DNA of 11,769 nt from an uncultured Erysipelotrichaceae bacterium (GCA_947573745.1 CANPGX010000020.1:1-11769); one strand, 5' to 3'. Counted from the stretch's first letter, positions 1 through 7,344 are shown. Numbers and translations: made by a program. The notes: generated from the letters alone by a model not told the origin.

Positions 1-463
1 CATGACTAGCTATTTGATCAAATCCCAATCGTTTAAGCAAGCGTAAAGAAGCTTCATTTTCCCACATAACATAACAAACGACTTGCCTAAGATTTAAAAC
101 ATTAAAAGCATAATGACAGATAGCACGTACAGCCTCTTGACCATATCCATTTTTCCAATAAGTAGAATCTAGTGTATACCCTAAGAAAAGTTCATATCTT
201 TTAAAAAAATCAATTTTTAAATAAAGGTCACCAATCATTTGATGATCTTCTTTTCTTTCTATCGCTAATTGTGTCATACCATATTTGCCATTGAATGGAT
301 GACGTTGCAAATAAGCATAAAGTGAATGTGCCTCCTGCAAACCATAATCGTCCCATGACTGATATTTGGCTACTTCCGCTTTTCCACGATAATCTGCAAA
401 AGTTTCTAAATCTTCTTCTTGTAAATCTCGTATCATTAAACGCTCTGTTTCAATCCAATTCAC
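1..463 (-). CDS. GNAT-family N-acetyltransferase (RimJ/RimL-like), C-terminus beyond window
   Basis: About 154 codons are visible and the frame is still open at base 1, so the C-terminus is missing. The protein probably transfers an acetyl group from acetyl-CoA to an amine; the substrate cannot be told. It starts MNWIETERLMIRDL, the usual opening of RimJ/RimL-type enzymes (a TERL motif before the first strand). Further on it has IGDLYLKI, then YWKNGYGQEAV, which fits the acetyl-CoA-binding Q/R-x-x-G-x-G/A loop followed by its helix, and a late NEASLRLLKRLGF segment typical of the family. The chosen start is the GTG at 461-463. The site upstream is only a purine-rich AGAAAGAGA, so it is not a strong ribosome binding site. 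The gene lies 29 nt after prmC with no terminator between, so it is probably the last visible gene of the prfA-prmC operon. A ribosomal-protein target would fit this context but is a guess. Confidence 0.85.
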   Translation of the reverse strand, partial: MNWIETERLMIRDLQEEDLETFADYRGKAEVAKYQSWDDYGLQEAHSLYAYLQRHPFNGKYGMTQLAIERKEDHQMIGDLYLKIDFFKRYELFLGYTLDSTYWKNGYGQEAVRAICHYAFNVLNLRQVVCYVMWENEASLRLLKRLGFDQIASH

Positions 464-492
464 TTTTGATCTCTTTCTTTCTCTATGACAAT

Positions 493-1347
493 TTATTTAA
501 TATTCTTATAAATAAACAACATACGATCTTTACCATTCATATCTTTAATAATCTCATAAGGATATCCTGGAAAGTAATGTTCCACTTCTAAACTAAGTTG
601 TTCCTTTTGATCATAGCCTATTTCAAAAGCCAATATTGCTTTATCTTTCAAAATAGCAGGAGCATCTTCAAAAATACGACGATAAAAATATAGACCATCT
701 TTACCCCCAAATAAGGCAACATGCGGTTCATGGTCTTTAACCACTAATTCTATTTTCTGTTCGACAGGAATATAGGGTGGATTTGAAACAAGAATATCCA
801 CTTTATCTTGATGTTCAATAAATGGTTTAACCATATCGCCAACATAAAAGGTTACCTTTGCATCTAATCTGTCAGCATTCTTTTGAGCGACCTCAATAGC
901 CTCTACAGAAATATCACTGGCTTTCATATCAATCCTTGGCTCTTCACATTTTAACGAAATAGCAATAGCCCCACTTCCTGTACCAATATCACATACATCG
1001 ATTTCATTGGATTCTGCAAAATAGTCGTCAATACGATAAAGAATTTGCTCAACTAATTCTTCTGTTTCATATCTTGGAATCAGCACATGTTCGTTAACTA
1101 CAAAATCACGTCCAAAAAAGTTTTCCACACCTTTAATATATTGCACTGGCTCTCCTTGTTTATAGCGATCAAGTGCTACCATAAAAAGATGGTACAGATT
1201 TTCATCCACTTCTTCGTCCATCATCAAATAGAGTTCGTGAGGTTCTTTCTTAGCAAAATGATAAAACAGAACTTTTGCAGCATGTGGATCCAAAGAAAGT
1301 TCTTCTAACTCTTTTTCTGATTTTTTCATTAATTCTCGAACAATCAC
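493..1347 (-). CDS. prmC: Peptide chain release factor N5-glutamine methyltransferase
   Basis: PrmC (HemK) uses S-adenosylmethionine to methylate the glutamine of the GGQ motif in RF1 and RF2, which speeds peptide release. At 284 residues it is the usual length. The N-terminal helical release-factor-binding domain covers about residues 1-75 and is followed by PVQYIKG (67-73) and VLIPRYETEELVE (88-100), where most homologues have PRPETE. The Rossmann methyltransferase domain carries the SAM motif DIGTGSGAIAI (120-130) and the diagnostic catalytic NPPYIP (189-194). The start is the GTG at 1345-1347, with GGAGAAG 6 nt upstream inside the 3' end of prfA; an internal ATG at codon 7 is less likely. 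Only 1 nt separates it from the prfA stop, so translation is probably coupled. Confidence 0.97.
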   Translation of the reverse strand: MIVRELMKKSEKELEELSLDPHAAKVLFYHFAKKEPHELYLMMDEEVDENLYHLFMVALDRYKQGEPVQYIKGVENFFGRDFVVNEHVLIPRYETEELVEQILYRIDDYFAESNEIDVCDIGTGSGAIAISLKCEEPRIDMKASDISVEAIEVAQKNADRLDAKVTFYVGDMVKPFIEHQDKVDILVSNPPYIPVEQKIELVVKDHEPHVALFGGKDGLYFYRRIFEDAPAILKDKAILAFEIGYDQKEQLSLEVEHYFPGYPYEIIKDMNGKDRMLFIYKNIK

Positions 1348-1348
1348 G

Positions 1349-2422
1349 TTATTCTTCTCCTAATAATCTTAATCGTTGATCTTCATTCGTCAACGCTTCG
1401 ATAATATCGTCTAACTTTCCTTCCATGATGCGATCTAATTGTTGGATCGTCAATCCAATACGATGATCTGTAACACGATTTTGAGGATAGTTATAAGTTC
1501 TGATTTTTTCAGCACGATCTCCTGTACCAATCTTACTTCTTCTTTCAGCGCCTTCTTTTTCTTCTTTTTCTCGTTGCATCTTTTCTGCTAAACGGGCACG
1601 TAAGGCTCTCATCGCTTTATCGCGATTATCATGTTGGCTTCGACCATCTTGACTAGTCGCAACAACCCCTGTAGGTAAATGCGTAATACGAACAGCTGAA
1701 TCTGTTTTATTAATATGTTGTCCCCCGGCCCCACTAGAACGATAAGTATCAATTCTTAAATCATTAGGATTAATTTCAAACTCTACTTCATCTACTTCAG
1801 CCATAACTAAAACTGTGGCTGTAGAAGTGTGAATACGCCCTTGTGTCTCTGTTTTAGGAACACGTTGCACACGATGACTCCCTGATTCAAATTTAAATTT
1901 AGAATAAGCACCTTCACCTTTAATTGTAAAAGAGATATTACTAAATCCGCCAGCTTCACTTTCTTCTGCATCCATCAATTCAGTTTTAAATCCCTGACTT
2001 TCAGCATATTTAACGTACATACGATAAAGATCTCCCGCAAAAATATTACCTTCATCGCCACCTGCTGCACCACGAATTTCTACAATGACATCTTTAGAAT
2101 CATTAGGATCCTTAGGAATAAGCTCTAAATGAAGACGTTCTTCAATCTGAGCAAAGGTTGCTTCTAACTCTTCCAATTCCATTTTTGCCATTTCTACAAT
2201 CTCTATATCGTTTTCTTTTAAAAGTTCTTTTGCTTCTTCAATACCTAAACGTGTTTGTTTATAGCGTTGATACAAATCATATGCTACTTGTAAAGAGGCC
2301 TGCTCCTTGGCACACGCTGTCATCTTTTGAATATCACTTGCAATATTTGGATCCATAAGCATCTCATTAAGTTCAAGATAACGATTCTCAATGGTCTCCA
2401 ATCTTTCAATCATATTATTCAT
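1349..2422 (-). CDS. prfA: Peptide chain release factor 1 (RF1)
   Basis: RF1 recognises UAA and UAG in the ribosomal A site and triggers hydrolysis of the peptidyl-tRNA. The 357-residue protein is full length. In order it has an N-terminal helical coiled-coil domain (about 1-105), the RAAGGDE-like block (RGAAGGDEG, 117-125), the stop-codon-reading PxT tripeptide as PKT at 189-191 within RVPKTETQGRIHTS, and the catalytic loop with GGQ at 233-235 (SSGAGGQHINKTDSAVR). The PxT tripeptide, rather than SPF, separates it from RF2. Q235 is the expected target of the PrmC encoded next door. The ATG at 2420-2422 has GGAGGTG 4 nt upstream. A TTGATA-17-TATAAT promoter lies 24 nt upstream of the start, so this is the first gene of a leftward operon with prmC and the acetyltransferase. 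Confidence 0.98.
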   Translation of the reverse strand: MNNMIERLETIENRYLELNEMLMDPNIASDIQKMTACAKEQASLQVAYDLYQRYKQTRLGIEEAKELLKENDIEIVEMAKMELEELEATFAQIEERLHLELIPKDPNDSKDVIVEIRGAAGGDEGNIFAGDLYRMYVKYAESQGFKTELMDAEESEAGGFSNISFTIKGEGAYSKFKFESGSHRVQRVPKTETQGRIHTSTATVLVMAEVDEVEFEINPNDLRIDTYRSSGAGGQHINKTDSAVRITHLPTGVVATSQDGRSQHDNRDKAMRALRARLAEKMQREKEEKEGAERRSKIGTGDRAEKIRTYNYPQNRVTDHRIGLTIQQLDRIMEGKLDDIIEALTNEDQRLRLLGEE

Positions 2423-2445
2423 AAAGCACCTCCATTAACGCTAAT

Positions 2446-2474
2446 ATTATAATATAATCTCATCTATATATCAA
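2446..2474 (-). promoter_or_regulatory. Promoter of the prfA-prmC operon
   Basis: On the minus strand TTGATA (2474-2469) is followed by exactly 17 nt and then TATAAT (2451-2446). The expected transcription start is near 2439, a few bases upstream of the prfA ribosome binding site (2427-2433). This is a near-consensus housekeeping sigma-factor promoter. Confidence 0.85.
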
Positions 2475-2504
2475 AGTAAATTCATCGTTATAAGTATTGT
2501 TTAC

Positions 2505-2540
2505 AAGAAAAAAAGAATGCTTTCACATTCTTCTTTTCTT
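2505..2540 (-). terminator. Hairpin terminator downstream of trhA
   Basis: Bases 2505-2519 and 2526-2540 form a 15-bp stem with one mismatch (2512/2533) and a 6-nt loop. The inner 7 pairs are AAGAATG/CATTCTT. On the minus strand the stem is followed by, and partly made of, a run of seven T, as in an intrinsic terminator. It lies 122 nt beyond the trhA stop and just upstream of the prfA promoter. The stem is A/T-rich outside its core, so efficiency may be modest. Confidence 0.7.
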
Positions 2541-2661
2541 ATTGTTAATTCAAATTTATTTTAAAAAGGGAGAGAAATATGTAATAATCTCTTATTACAG
2601 TTTATACTATAAAGCAATTGTGTGAATTATTTATGAACAAAACACACTTTTTTAAGTTATT

Positions 2662-3300
2662 TTACAATATATAATGGTAAATGGCTAGAAAGTGGCATAA
2701 TGATCCTAACAAAACGAAAATATGAAAAAGTTCATGAAAACCAAATTCCGGATTTAAATTAGGTTTCTTTATAGCATAGATCACAGCACCTATCGTATAG
2801 CTTATTCCCCCTAAAGTCACTAAAACTAAACAACCTGTTGGCATCATTAAAAAAGCCTTAAAATCAAAAATAACCGCCCATCCCATCGCTAAATAAAAAG
2901 CTGTAGATAATACTCTGGGCGCATTTAACCAACATATTTTTACAATAATCCCTAATAGTGCAACTACCCAAAGCACTATCACAAATTTCATACCATTTCC
3001 CTCTGGCAAAACATGTAAAGCAATCGGTGTATAGGTGCCGGCAATCAAAGCATAAATCATAGCATGATCCCATTTTCTTAATATCTCATTTTCCTTAAAA
3101 TAATGATAAGTTGCACTTGCACTATAAAGCAGGATCAAGGATACACTAAAAATAAGAACACTGATCATGACTTCTAACGTATCTCCTTTTTTTATACCCT
3201 GAATGGTGCATAAAATTAAAGCGATACCGGAAAACCAAGCCCCCAAATAATGAGTCATAAAACTCCAAGGATCTTGTGCCTTTTTAAATAATTTTGTCAT
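2662..3300 (-). CDS. trhA: Hemolysin III family (TrhA/PAQR) membrane protein
   Basis: This is a 212-residue, very hydrophobic protein with about seven membrane segments, matching the bacterial hemolysin III branch of the PAQR superfamily (relatives of adiponectin receptors). Family marks are the N-terminal THYLGA (16-21), SASATYHYF (60-68) with H66, KWDHAMIYALIAGTYTP (76-92) with D78, and a last-helix FHELFHIF with H189 and H193, then H203. By analogy with PAQR structures H66, H189 and H193 are the likely metal ligands, though the substrate is unknown. The family name does not prove haemolysis; homologues have been linked to membrane-energetics and fatty-acid homeostasis. The start is the ATG at 3298-3300, with AAAGGAG 8 nt upstream. 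An in-frame GTG at 3307-3309 overlaps that binding site and is rejected. It is divergent from the DUF1836 gene. Confidence 0.93.
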   Translation of the reverse strand: MTKLFKKAQDPWSFMTHYLGAWFSGIALILCTIQGIKKGDTLEVMISVLIFSVSLILLYSASATYHYFKENEILRKWDHAMIYALIAGTYTPIALHVLPEGNGMKFVIVLWVVALLGIIVKICWLNAPRVLSTAFYLAMGWAVIFDFKAFLMMPTGCLVLVTLGGISYTIGAVIYAIKKPNLNPEFGFHELFHIFVLLGSLCHFLAIYHYIL

Positions 3301-3308
3301 ATTAAACA

Positions 3309-3315
3309 CTCCTTT
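3309..3315 (-). promoter_or_regulatory. Ribosome binding site that sets the trhA start
   Basis: AAAGGAG lies 8 nt before the ATG at 3300. Its last G is also the first base of an upstream in-frame GTG, so that GTG cannot use this site. The shorter 212-residue product is therefore preferred. Confidence 0.85.
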
Positions 3316-3345
3316 ATATAGTTTTTAATACTACTTTATAAAAAT

Positions 3346-3374
3346 ATTATATGATATTATATTGTGGATATCAA
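3346..3374 (-). promoter_or_regulatory. Promoter of trhA
   Basis: On the minus strand TTGATA (3374-3369), a 17-nt spacer and TATAAT (3351-3346) form a near-consensus promoter. Transcription should start near 3339, about 38 nt before the ATG. The -10 box overlaps the first copy of the ATATGATATT repeat. Confidence 0.8.
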
Positions 3375-3409
3375 CTAATAACATTGTATTTTTTAATATG
3401 ATATTGTAT
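3349..3409. repeat. Direct repeat ATATGATATTnTAT in the divergent control region
   Basis: ATATGATATT occurs at 3349-3358 and again at 3396-3405, 47 bp apart. Both copies continue as one variable base plus TAT, so 13 of 14 positions match. The first copy overlaps the trhA -10 box. The second lies between the -35 and -10 boxes of the DUF1836 gene. The placement suggests an operator, but AT-rich DNA gives such matches by chance fairly easily. Confidence 0.45.
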
Positions 3410-3412
3410 GAT
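3384..3412 (+). promoter_or_regulatory. Promoter of the DUF1836 gene
   Basis: TTGTAT (3384-3389), a 17-nt spacer and TATGAT (3407-3412) are found. The predicted start of transcription is near 3419, directly before GGAGGA (3421-3426), so the leader would be very short. The match is fair, not perfect. Confidence 0.55.
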
Positions 3413-3432
3413 GAACACATGGAGGATATTTT

Positions 3433-3966
3433 ATGACAATATTAGACCTTTTTAAAACAACACAACGTTCTGACATCCATTCTCATGATATTCCTGATTT
3501 AGATTTATATATCGATCAGATTCTTACCCTCATTGAAGATAAACTAGAAGATCACAAACGGTATCCTAAAGATAAGCTACTGACTAAAACCATGATCAAT
3601 AACTACAGTAAAGCAGGTGTTGTCCAACGTATTAAAGGAAAAAAGTATTCTAAAAAGCATATCATTGAAATGCTTTATGTTTATCAACTTAAAAACACTT
3701 GCTCAATACAAGAAATTCAAGATATTCTAAAACCGATTTATGAAACAGATACATTAGATTTGATTTCTATTTATGATCAAAGTATTGATTTTAAACAACA
3801 ATGTCGACCTGCTGTGGAAAATTTGATTCAAGATCTTTCATCGATGAATTTAAATTTAGAAGATGACCATGATCGTTTATTATGTCTACTTTATCTTTCT
3901 CATTTATCTCACTTATTTCAATTGATGGAAGAAAAACTGATAGATACTTATTATCCACATAAATAA
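3433..3966 (+). CDS. DUF1836 protein, predicted helix-turn-helix DNA-binding
   Basis: This is a 177-residue soluble protein. Residues about 45-105 carry the DUF1836 signature: LLTKTMINNYSKAGVVQRIKG, then KKYSKKHIIEMLYVYQLK, then an SIQEIQDIL segment. The pattern resembles a MerR-like winged helix in which a T-x-x-x-I-x-x-Y recognition helix is followed by a K/Y wing. The C-terminal half is helical and acidic and looks like an effector or dimerisation part. No enzymatic motif is visible. The function of the family is largely unassigned; DNA binding is inferred from the fold pattern. The ATG follows GGAGGA by 6 nt. It is divergent from trhA across a 132-bp gap, so trhA and its own gene are the natural candidate targets. 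No clear terminator separates it from the PRD regulator 67 nt downstream. Confidence 0.85.
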   Translation: MTILDLFKTTQRSDIHSHDIPDLDLYIDQILTLIEDKLEDHKRYPKDKLLTKTMINNYSKAGVVQRIKGKKYSKKHIIEMLYVYQLKNTCSIQEIQDILKPIYETDTLDLISIYDQSIDFKQQCRPAVENLIQDLSSMNLNLEDDHDRLLCLLYLSHLSHLFQLMEEKLIDTYYPHK

Positions 3967-3996
3967 AAATATACTTATACATACCAAAATTTTTAA

Positions 3997-4008
3997 GAAT
4001 AATTATTC
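3997..4008. repeat. 12-bp perfect palindrome upstream of the PRD regulator
   Basis: GAATAATTATTC reads the same on both strands. It sits 12 bp before the GGAGAA ribosome binding site (4021-4026) and next to a possible TATAAA -10 box (4011-4016) with no good -35. It could be an operator for the regulator or for the DUF1836 protein. The AT-rich content makes a chance origin possible. Confidence 0.35.
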
Positions 4009-4033
4009 AATATAAAATACGGAGAATGTTCCT

Positions 4034-5782
4034 ATGAAATTTAAATTAGAAAAAGATATGAAGGATTTATTATTTTATTTGCTGCAAGAGAAAGATTGGA
4101 TAACAAGTGAAGAAATCTCTTTAGATTTGGGATGGAACAAAAAGAAGGTTCAACAAAATATCAAAAAATTATCTGAAGATTTAGGTGAAAAATGTAGCCT
4201 TTCTTCCAAAAGAAATAAAGGCTATCTTTTAGTTAGCATGGAAGATGATTTAAAAAAATATCTATTAAATGATCTTTATTATAATGAAACTTATTTTAAT
4301 TTAGAAAAACGTAAAACCATGTTAGCCATTGATCTTTTGTTTAGAAATGATTATATTGCTATGGAAAAATTAGCCCAACAATATTACGTTTCAAAAACAG
4401 TTATTTTTGAAGAGATTCAAGGATTAAAAAGATGGTTTAGTAGAATCCATGGATTAGATCTAGAAGTATCCTTAAAAAATGGCATCAAATTGCATGGAGA
4501 CGAAACCACTAAAAGATATTGGTGCGCCGTATATGGTCAGTTAGATATTTTAAAATCAATTCATCTTCCACAATATCCTTTATTAAAATATCAAACAACC
4601 ATGAAGCTATGTTCAAATTATTTTATGACTCAAGTAGCTTATCATAAAACTTATATTTGCGGAGAAGATTTTTCCTTGATTTTACGCTATGTTGCTATGA
4701 CCGTATTACGAGATACCCTAGGATATGCTCTCGAAGAAGATTTGACGTATCATATGAATGATCCTTTATTAGAACAACTCAGCAAAGAAATCAATTATGA
4801 TTTTTCTAATAAAGAGCTAAAAATCATCGCCACATTATTAAGTGATGCCAATAGGATTACTCATGATTATAAAATGGATTATGATATAGAATACATCAGG
4901 AAATTAGAAAATTTTCTTTTAAATAAATTAAATTTAAAAAATAAAAAGTTATTTGAAAATCCCCAACTCACTTATCAAAATTTAATGCTTACAAAACGTA
5001 GGATTACCCGTAATAGACACAGCGTTCAATATTATGATAAAAATATTTTTATAAAATATCCCCTATGTATTCATTTAGCGACACAAGTTTTTCAAAATTT
5101 TTTAAACATCACACCTTCTCGTTCAGATATCTTAGATTTTGCAGTTTATCTTGGTGGTATTATAGAAAAGTTACATTTACATACATCTATCGATGTATTG
5201 CTTATTGGTAATCAAAAATATGAAATTCTTATGCAAATTAAAAATGTTTTTGAGGCATTTTTTGATGAAAATATTCACTCATTTGATATATATCCAAATT
5301 ATTTTATGCAAATAAATCATAAAATAAATAAACATTATGACTTATATATGACCACTGAACCAAATATATTCATTGAAAATCGACATTTCTTATATATTCC
5401 AACGATCATGACACAAAATAATATAACTCGTTTTCAAAGCAGTATCAATAAATGGAGAATACAATATGATAAATATCGATTAGCTTCTTTTAAAGAAACT
5501 ATACAACATAGGAATATTGCCAATCTAACTCATCTCAATGAACTACTAGATGATGTTCTATTAAAAGCAACAACATTATACGTCCTTAATAAAAAAACAT
5601 TATGTATGATTTACACGGGATATCAAGTTGAAACCGGAACAAAGATCTATCATCTAAAAAAACCATTAGTCTATGAATATCAATCTATTTATCATATCAT
5701 TTGTATTACATATAATGAATTCCAACAAGATATTGTTTCCTATTTTTATAACGTCTCAAAAATGTTACAGGAATATATCTAG
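4034..5782 (+). CDS. PRD-domain transcriptional regulator (BglG/LicR/Mga-like)
   Basis: At 582 residues this has the layout of PTS-regulated activators such as LicR and MtlR, not of the ~280-residue BglG antiterminators. An N-terminal helix-turn-helix spans about 8-66 (WITSEEISLDLGWNKKKVQ). A second, Mga-type one spans about 95-155 (MEKLAQQYYVSKTVIFEEI). Two PRD-like helical domains follow at about 185-280 and 285-380, then an EIIB-like beta/alpha region (385-460) and a divergent EIIA-like tail (480-580). In classical members histidines in the PRDs, a cysteine in EIIB and a histidine in EIIA are phosphorylated. Here the EIIB-like loop reads VLLIGNQKYEI with no cysteine, and the EIIA-like tail shows no IPH motif. 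The start follows GGAGAA by 7 nt. The adjacent 6-phospho-beta-glucosidase gene is the likely target. Domain limits are estimates by eye. Confidence 0.85.
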   Translation: MKFKLEKDMKDLLFYLLQEKDWITSEEISLDLGWNKKKVQQNIKKLSEDLGEKCSLSSKRNKGYLLVSMEDDLKKYLLNDLYYNETYFNLEKRKTMLAIDLLFRNDYIAMEKLAQQYYVSKTVIFEEIQGLKRWFSRIHGLDLEVSLKNGIKLHGDETTKRYWCAVYGQLDILKSIHLPQYPLLKYQTTMKLCSNYFMTQVAYHKTYICGEDFSLILRYVAMTVLRDTLGYALEEDLTYHMNDPLLEQLSKEINYDFSNKELKIIATLLSDANRITHDYKMDYDIEYIRKLENFLLNKLNLKNKKLFENPQLTYQNLMLTKRRITRNRHSVQYYDKNIFIKYPLCIHLATQVFQNFLNITPSRSDILDFAVYLGGIIEKLHLHTSIDVLLIGNQKYEILMQIKNVFEAFFDENIHSFDIYPNYFMQINHKINKHYDLYMTTEPNIFIENRHFLYIPTIMTQNNITRFQSSINKWRIQYDKYRLASFKETIQHRNIANLTHLNELLDDVLLKATTLYVLNKKTLCMIYTGYQVETGTKIYHLKKPLVYEYQSIYHIICITYNEFQQDIVSYFYNVSKMLQEYI

Positions 5783-5795
5783 TCATACCTTATTT

Positions 5796-5822
5796 AAGAG
5801 CTATTTTCCGAATAGCTTTTTT
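5796..5822 (+). terminator. Intrinsic terminator or attenuator between regulator and glucosidase
   Basis: Bases 5796-5805 pair with 5811-5820 (AAGAGCTATT with AATAGCTTTT, one G-U pair) around a 5-nt loop TTCCG, and six T follow. It begins 14 nt after the regulator stop and ends about 25 nt before the glucosidase ribosome binding site. It should lower or condition read-through into the glucosidase gene. Confidence 0.8.
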
Positions 5823-5862
5823 AATTAAATCAAAGTATGATGCCATTAAGGAGGAAGATAAA

Positions 5863-7344
5863 GTGAATTTTGAAGTTAAAAAAACATTTCCTAAAAATTT
5901 TTTATGGGGAGGCGCTACGGCTGCCAATCAATTAGAAGGTGGATGGAATCAAGGTGGTAAAGGATTATCGGTTGCAGATGTCTATTCATTTGATTCATCA
6001 AGTCCTAAAGAAACATGGTTGGATCAGTGGTTCATGATGACACATAAACAAGTAGAGGAAGCGAAAGATCCAAAAAGTAAAAAGTATTATCCTAAACGCG
6101 TTGGTAATGATTTTTATCACCATTTCAAAGAAGATATTCAATTGTTTGGTGAAATGGGATTTAAGTGTTACAGAATGTCTATTGCCTGGACACGTATATT
6201 TCCTAAAGGGGATGAAGATAAACCTAATGAAGAAGGATTAAAGTTCTATGATGAAATTTTTAATGAATGTTTAAAATATGGCATTGAACCTATGGTCTCT
6301 TTATCTCATTATGAAATGCCTTTATATTTATCACAATATTATGGAGGCTGGAATAATAGAAAATTGATTGATTTCTATGTCAAATTTGTAACGGTATGTT
6401 TTCAAAGATATAAAAATAAAGTAAAATACTGGTTAACATTTAATGAAATCAATTGTATTAAACACCATGTTTTTGTAAGTGCTGGTATTATTGAGGAAAA
6501 TCATCCAAACTTAGAACAAGTTCGCTGGCAATCAGCACATCATCAATTTGTTGCCAGTGCTTTAGCTACTAAATATTGTCATGAAATCATTCCAGAATCA
6601 AAAGTGGGATGTATGATTAGTTATCAATTACTGGTTCCATATAGCTGTCATCCTGATGATATACAAAAATCCATGGACCAACCAAGAATGTCATTATTAT
6701 TTTCTGTTGTTCTAGCTCGAGGATACTTCCCTAGTTACGCTTCAAGAATGTTTGAAGAAAAAGACGTAAAACTAAAAATTTTAGAAGGTGACGAAGAAAT
6801 CATGAAGATGTATCCTGTTGATTTTATATCCTTTAGTTATTATATGTCTAGTGCAGTATGTGGACATAAAGATGATACTACGTGCTCTGCAACTGGAAAT
6901 CTACTTGGTGATACTGTTAATAATCCTTATTTAAAAACAAGTGAATGGGGTTGGCAAATTGATCCTAAAGGATTAAGATGTGCATTAAATCAACTATATG
7001 ACCGTTATCAAAAGCCATTATTTATTGCTGAAAACGGACTAGGAGCAATAGATAAAATGGATGAAAATGGAGAAATCAACGATGATTATCGTATCGACTA
7101 TCTAAGGCAACACATTATTCAAATGAAAGAGGCTATTAAAGATGGTGTTGATTTATTTGGATATACAAGTTGGGGATGTATTGATATGATAAGTGCATCT
7201 ACTTCACAGATTTCAAAGCGCTATGGCTATATTTATGTTGATCAAGATGATGATGGCCATGGAACAAGAAAAAGAACAAAAAAGAAATCTTTTGATTGGT
7301 ATAAACAAGTCATTGCTTCTAACGGAGAAAATCTAAATATTTGA
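5863..7344 (+). CDS. 6-phospho-beta-glucosidase, glycoside hydrolase family 1
   Basis: This BglA-like cytoplasmic enzyme of 493 residues hydrolyses phosphorylated beta-glucosides (for example from cellobiose, salicin or arbutin) brought in by a PTS. The N-terminus FPKNFLWGGATAANQLEG (9-26) is the family signature. E195 in LTFNEIN is the acid/base and E390 in FIAENG is the nucleophile. The loop at 441-460 (DMISASTSQISKRYGYIYVD) contains the serine/K452/Y454 set that binds the 6-phosphate in this subgroup, which argues against a plain beta-glucosidase. The C-terminus GTRKRTKKKSFDWYKQVI is also typical of BglA/BglH/AscB proteins. The start is GTG with AAGGAGG 8 nt upstream. The gene is downstream of a PRD regulator, its likely controller. 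No PTS permease is next to it, and no good promoter was found in the gap. Confidence 0.95.
   Translation: MNFEVKKTFPKNFLWGGATAANQLEGGWNQGGKGLSVADVYSFDSSSPKETWLDQWFMMTHKQVEEAKDPKSKKYYPKRVGNDFYHHFKEDIQLFGEMGFKCYRMSIAWTRIFPKGDEDKPNEEGLKFYDEIFNECLKYGIEPMVSLSHYEMPLYLSQYYGGWNNRKLIDFYVKFVTVCFQRYKNKVKYWLTFNEINCIKHHVFVSAGIIEENHPNLEQVRWQSAHHQFVASALATKYCHEIIPESKVGCMISYQLLVPYSCHPDDIQKSMDQPRMSLLFSVVLARGYFPSYASRMFEEKDVKLKILEGDEEIMKMYPVDFISFSYYMSSAVCGHKDDTTCSATGNLLGDTVNNPYLKTSEWGWQIDPKGLRCALNQLYDRYQKPLFIAENGLGAIDKMDENGEINDDYRIDYLRQHIIQMKEAIKDGVDLFGYTSWGCIDMISASTSQISKRYGYIYVDQDDDGHGTRKRTKKKSFDWYKQVIASNGENLNI

Noticed and set aside
295..591. Rightward reading frame of 98 codons across the acetyltransferase/prmC junction
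   Set aside because: It is antisense to two well-supported genes, spans their boundary, has no ribosome binding site, and its product has no recognisable pattern.
2568..2598. AGGGAGAG followed by ATG-TAA and a small GTAATAA/TTATTAC hairpin (start-stop element?)
   Set aside because: It has no promoter or following gene on the plus strand and lies in the 3' untranslated region of leftward trhA. A chance match in AT-rich sequence is more likely. Nothing else was found in 2541-2661.
3307..3309. GTG as the trhA start
   Set aside because: It overlaps the AAAGGAG ribosome binding site; the ATG at 3300 has the correct spacing.
5783..5862. Ribonucleic antiterminator (RAT) site for a BglG-type antiterminator
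   Set aside because: The upstream regulator has DNA-binding helix-turn-helix domains and the 582-residue activator layout, not the short CAT-PRD-PRD layout. The sequence before the hairpin does not form an overlapping alternative stem that I can see.
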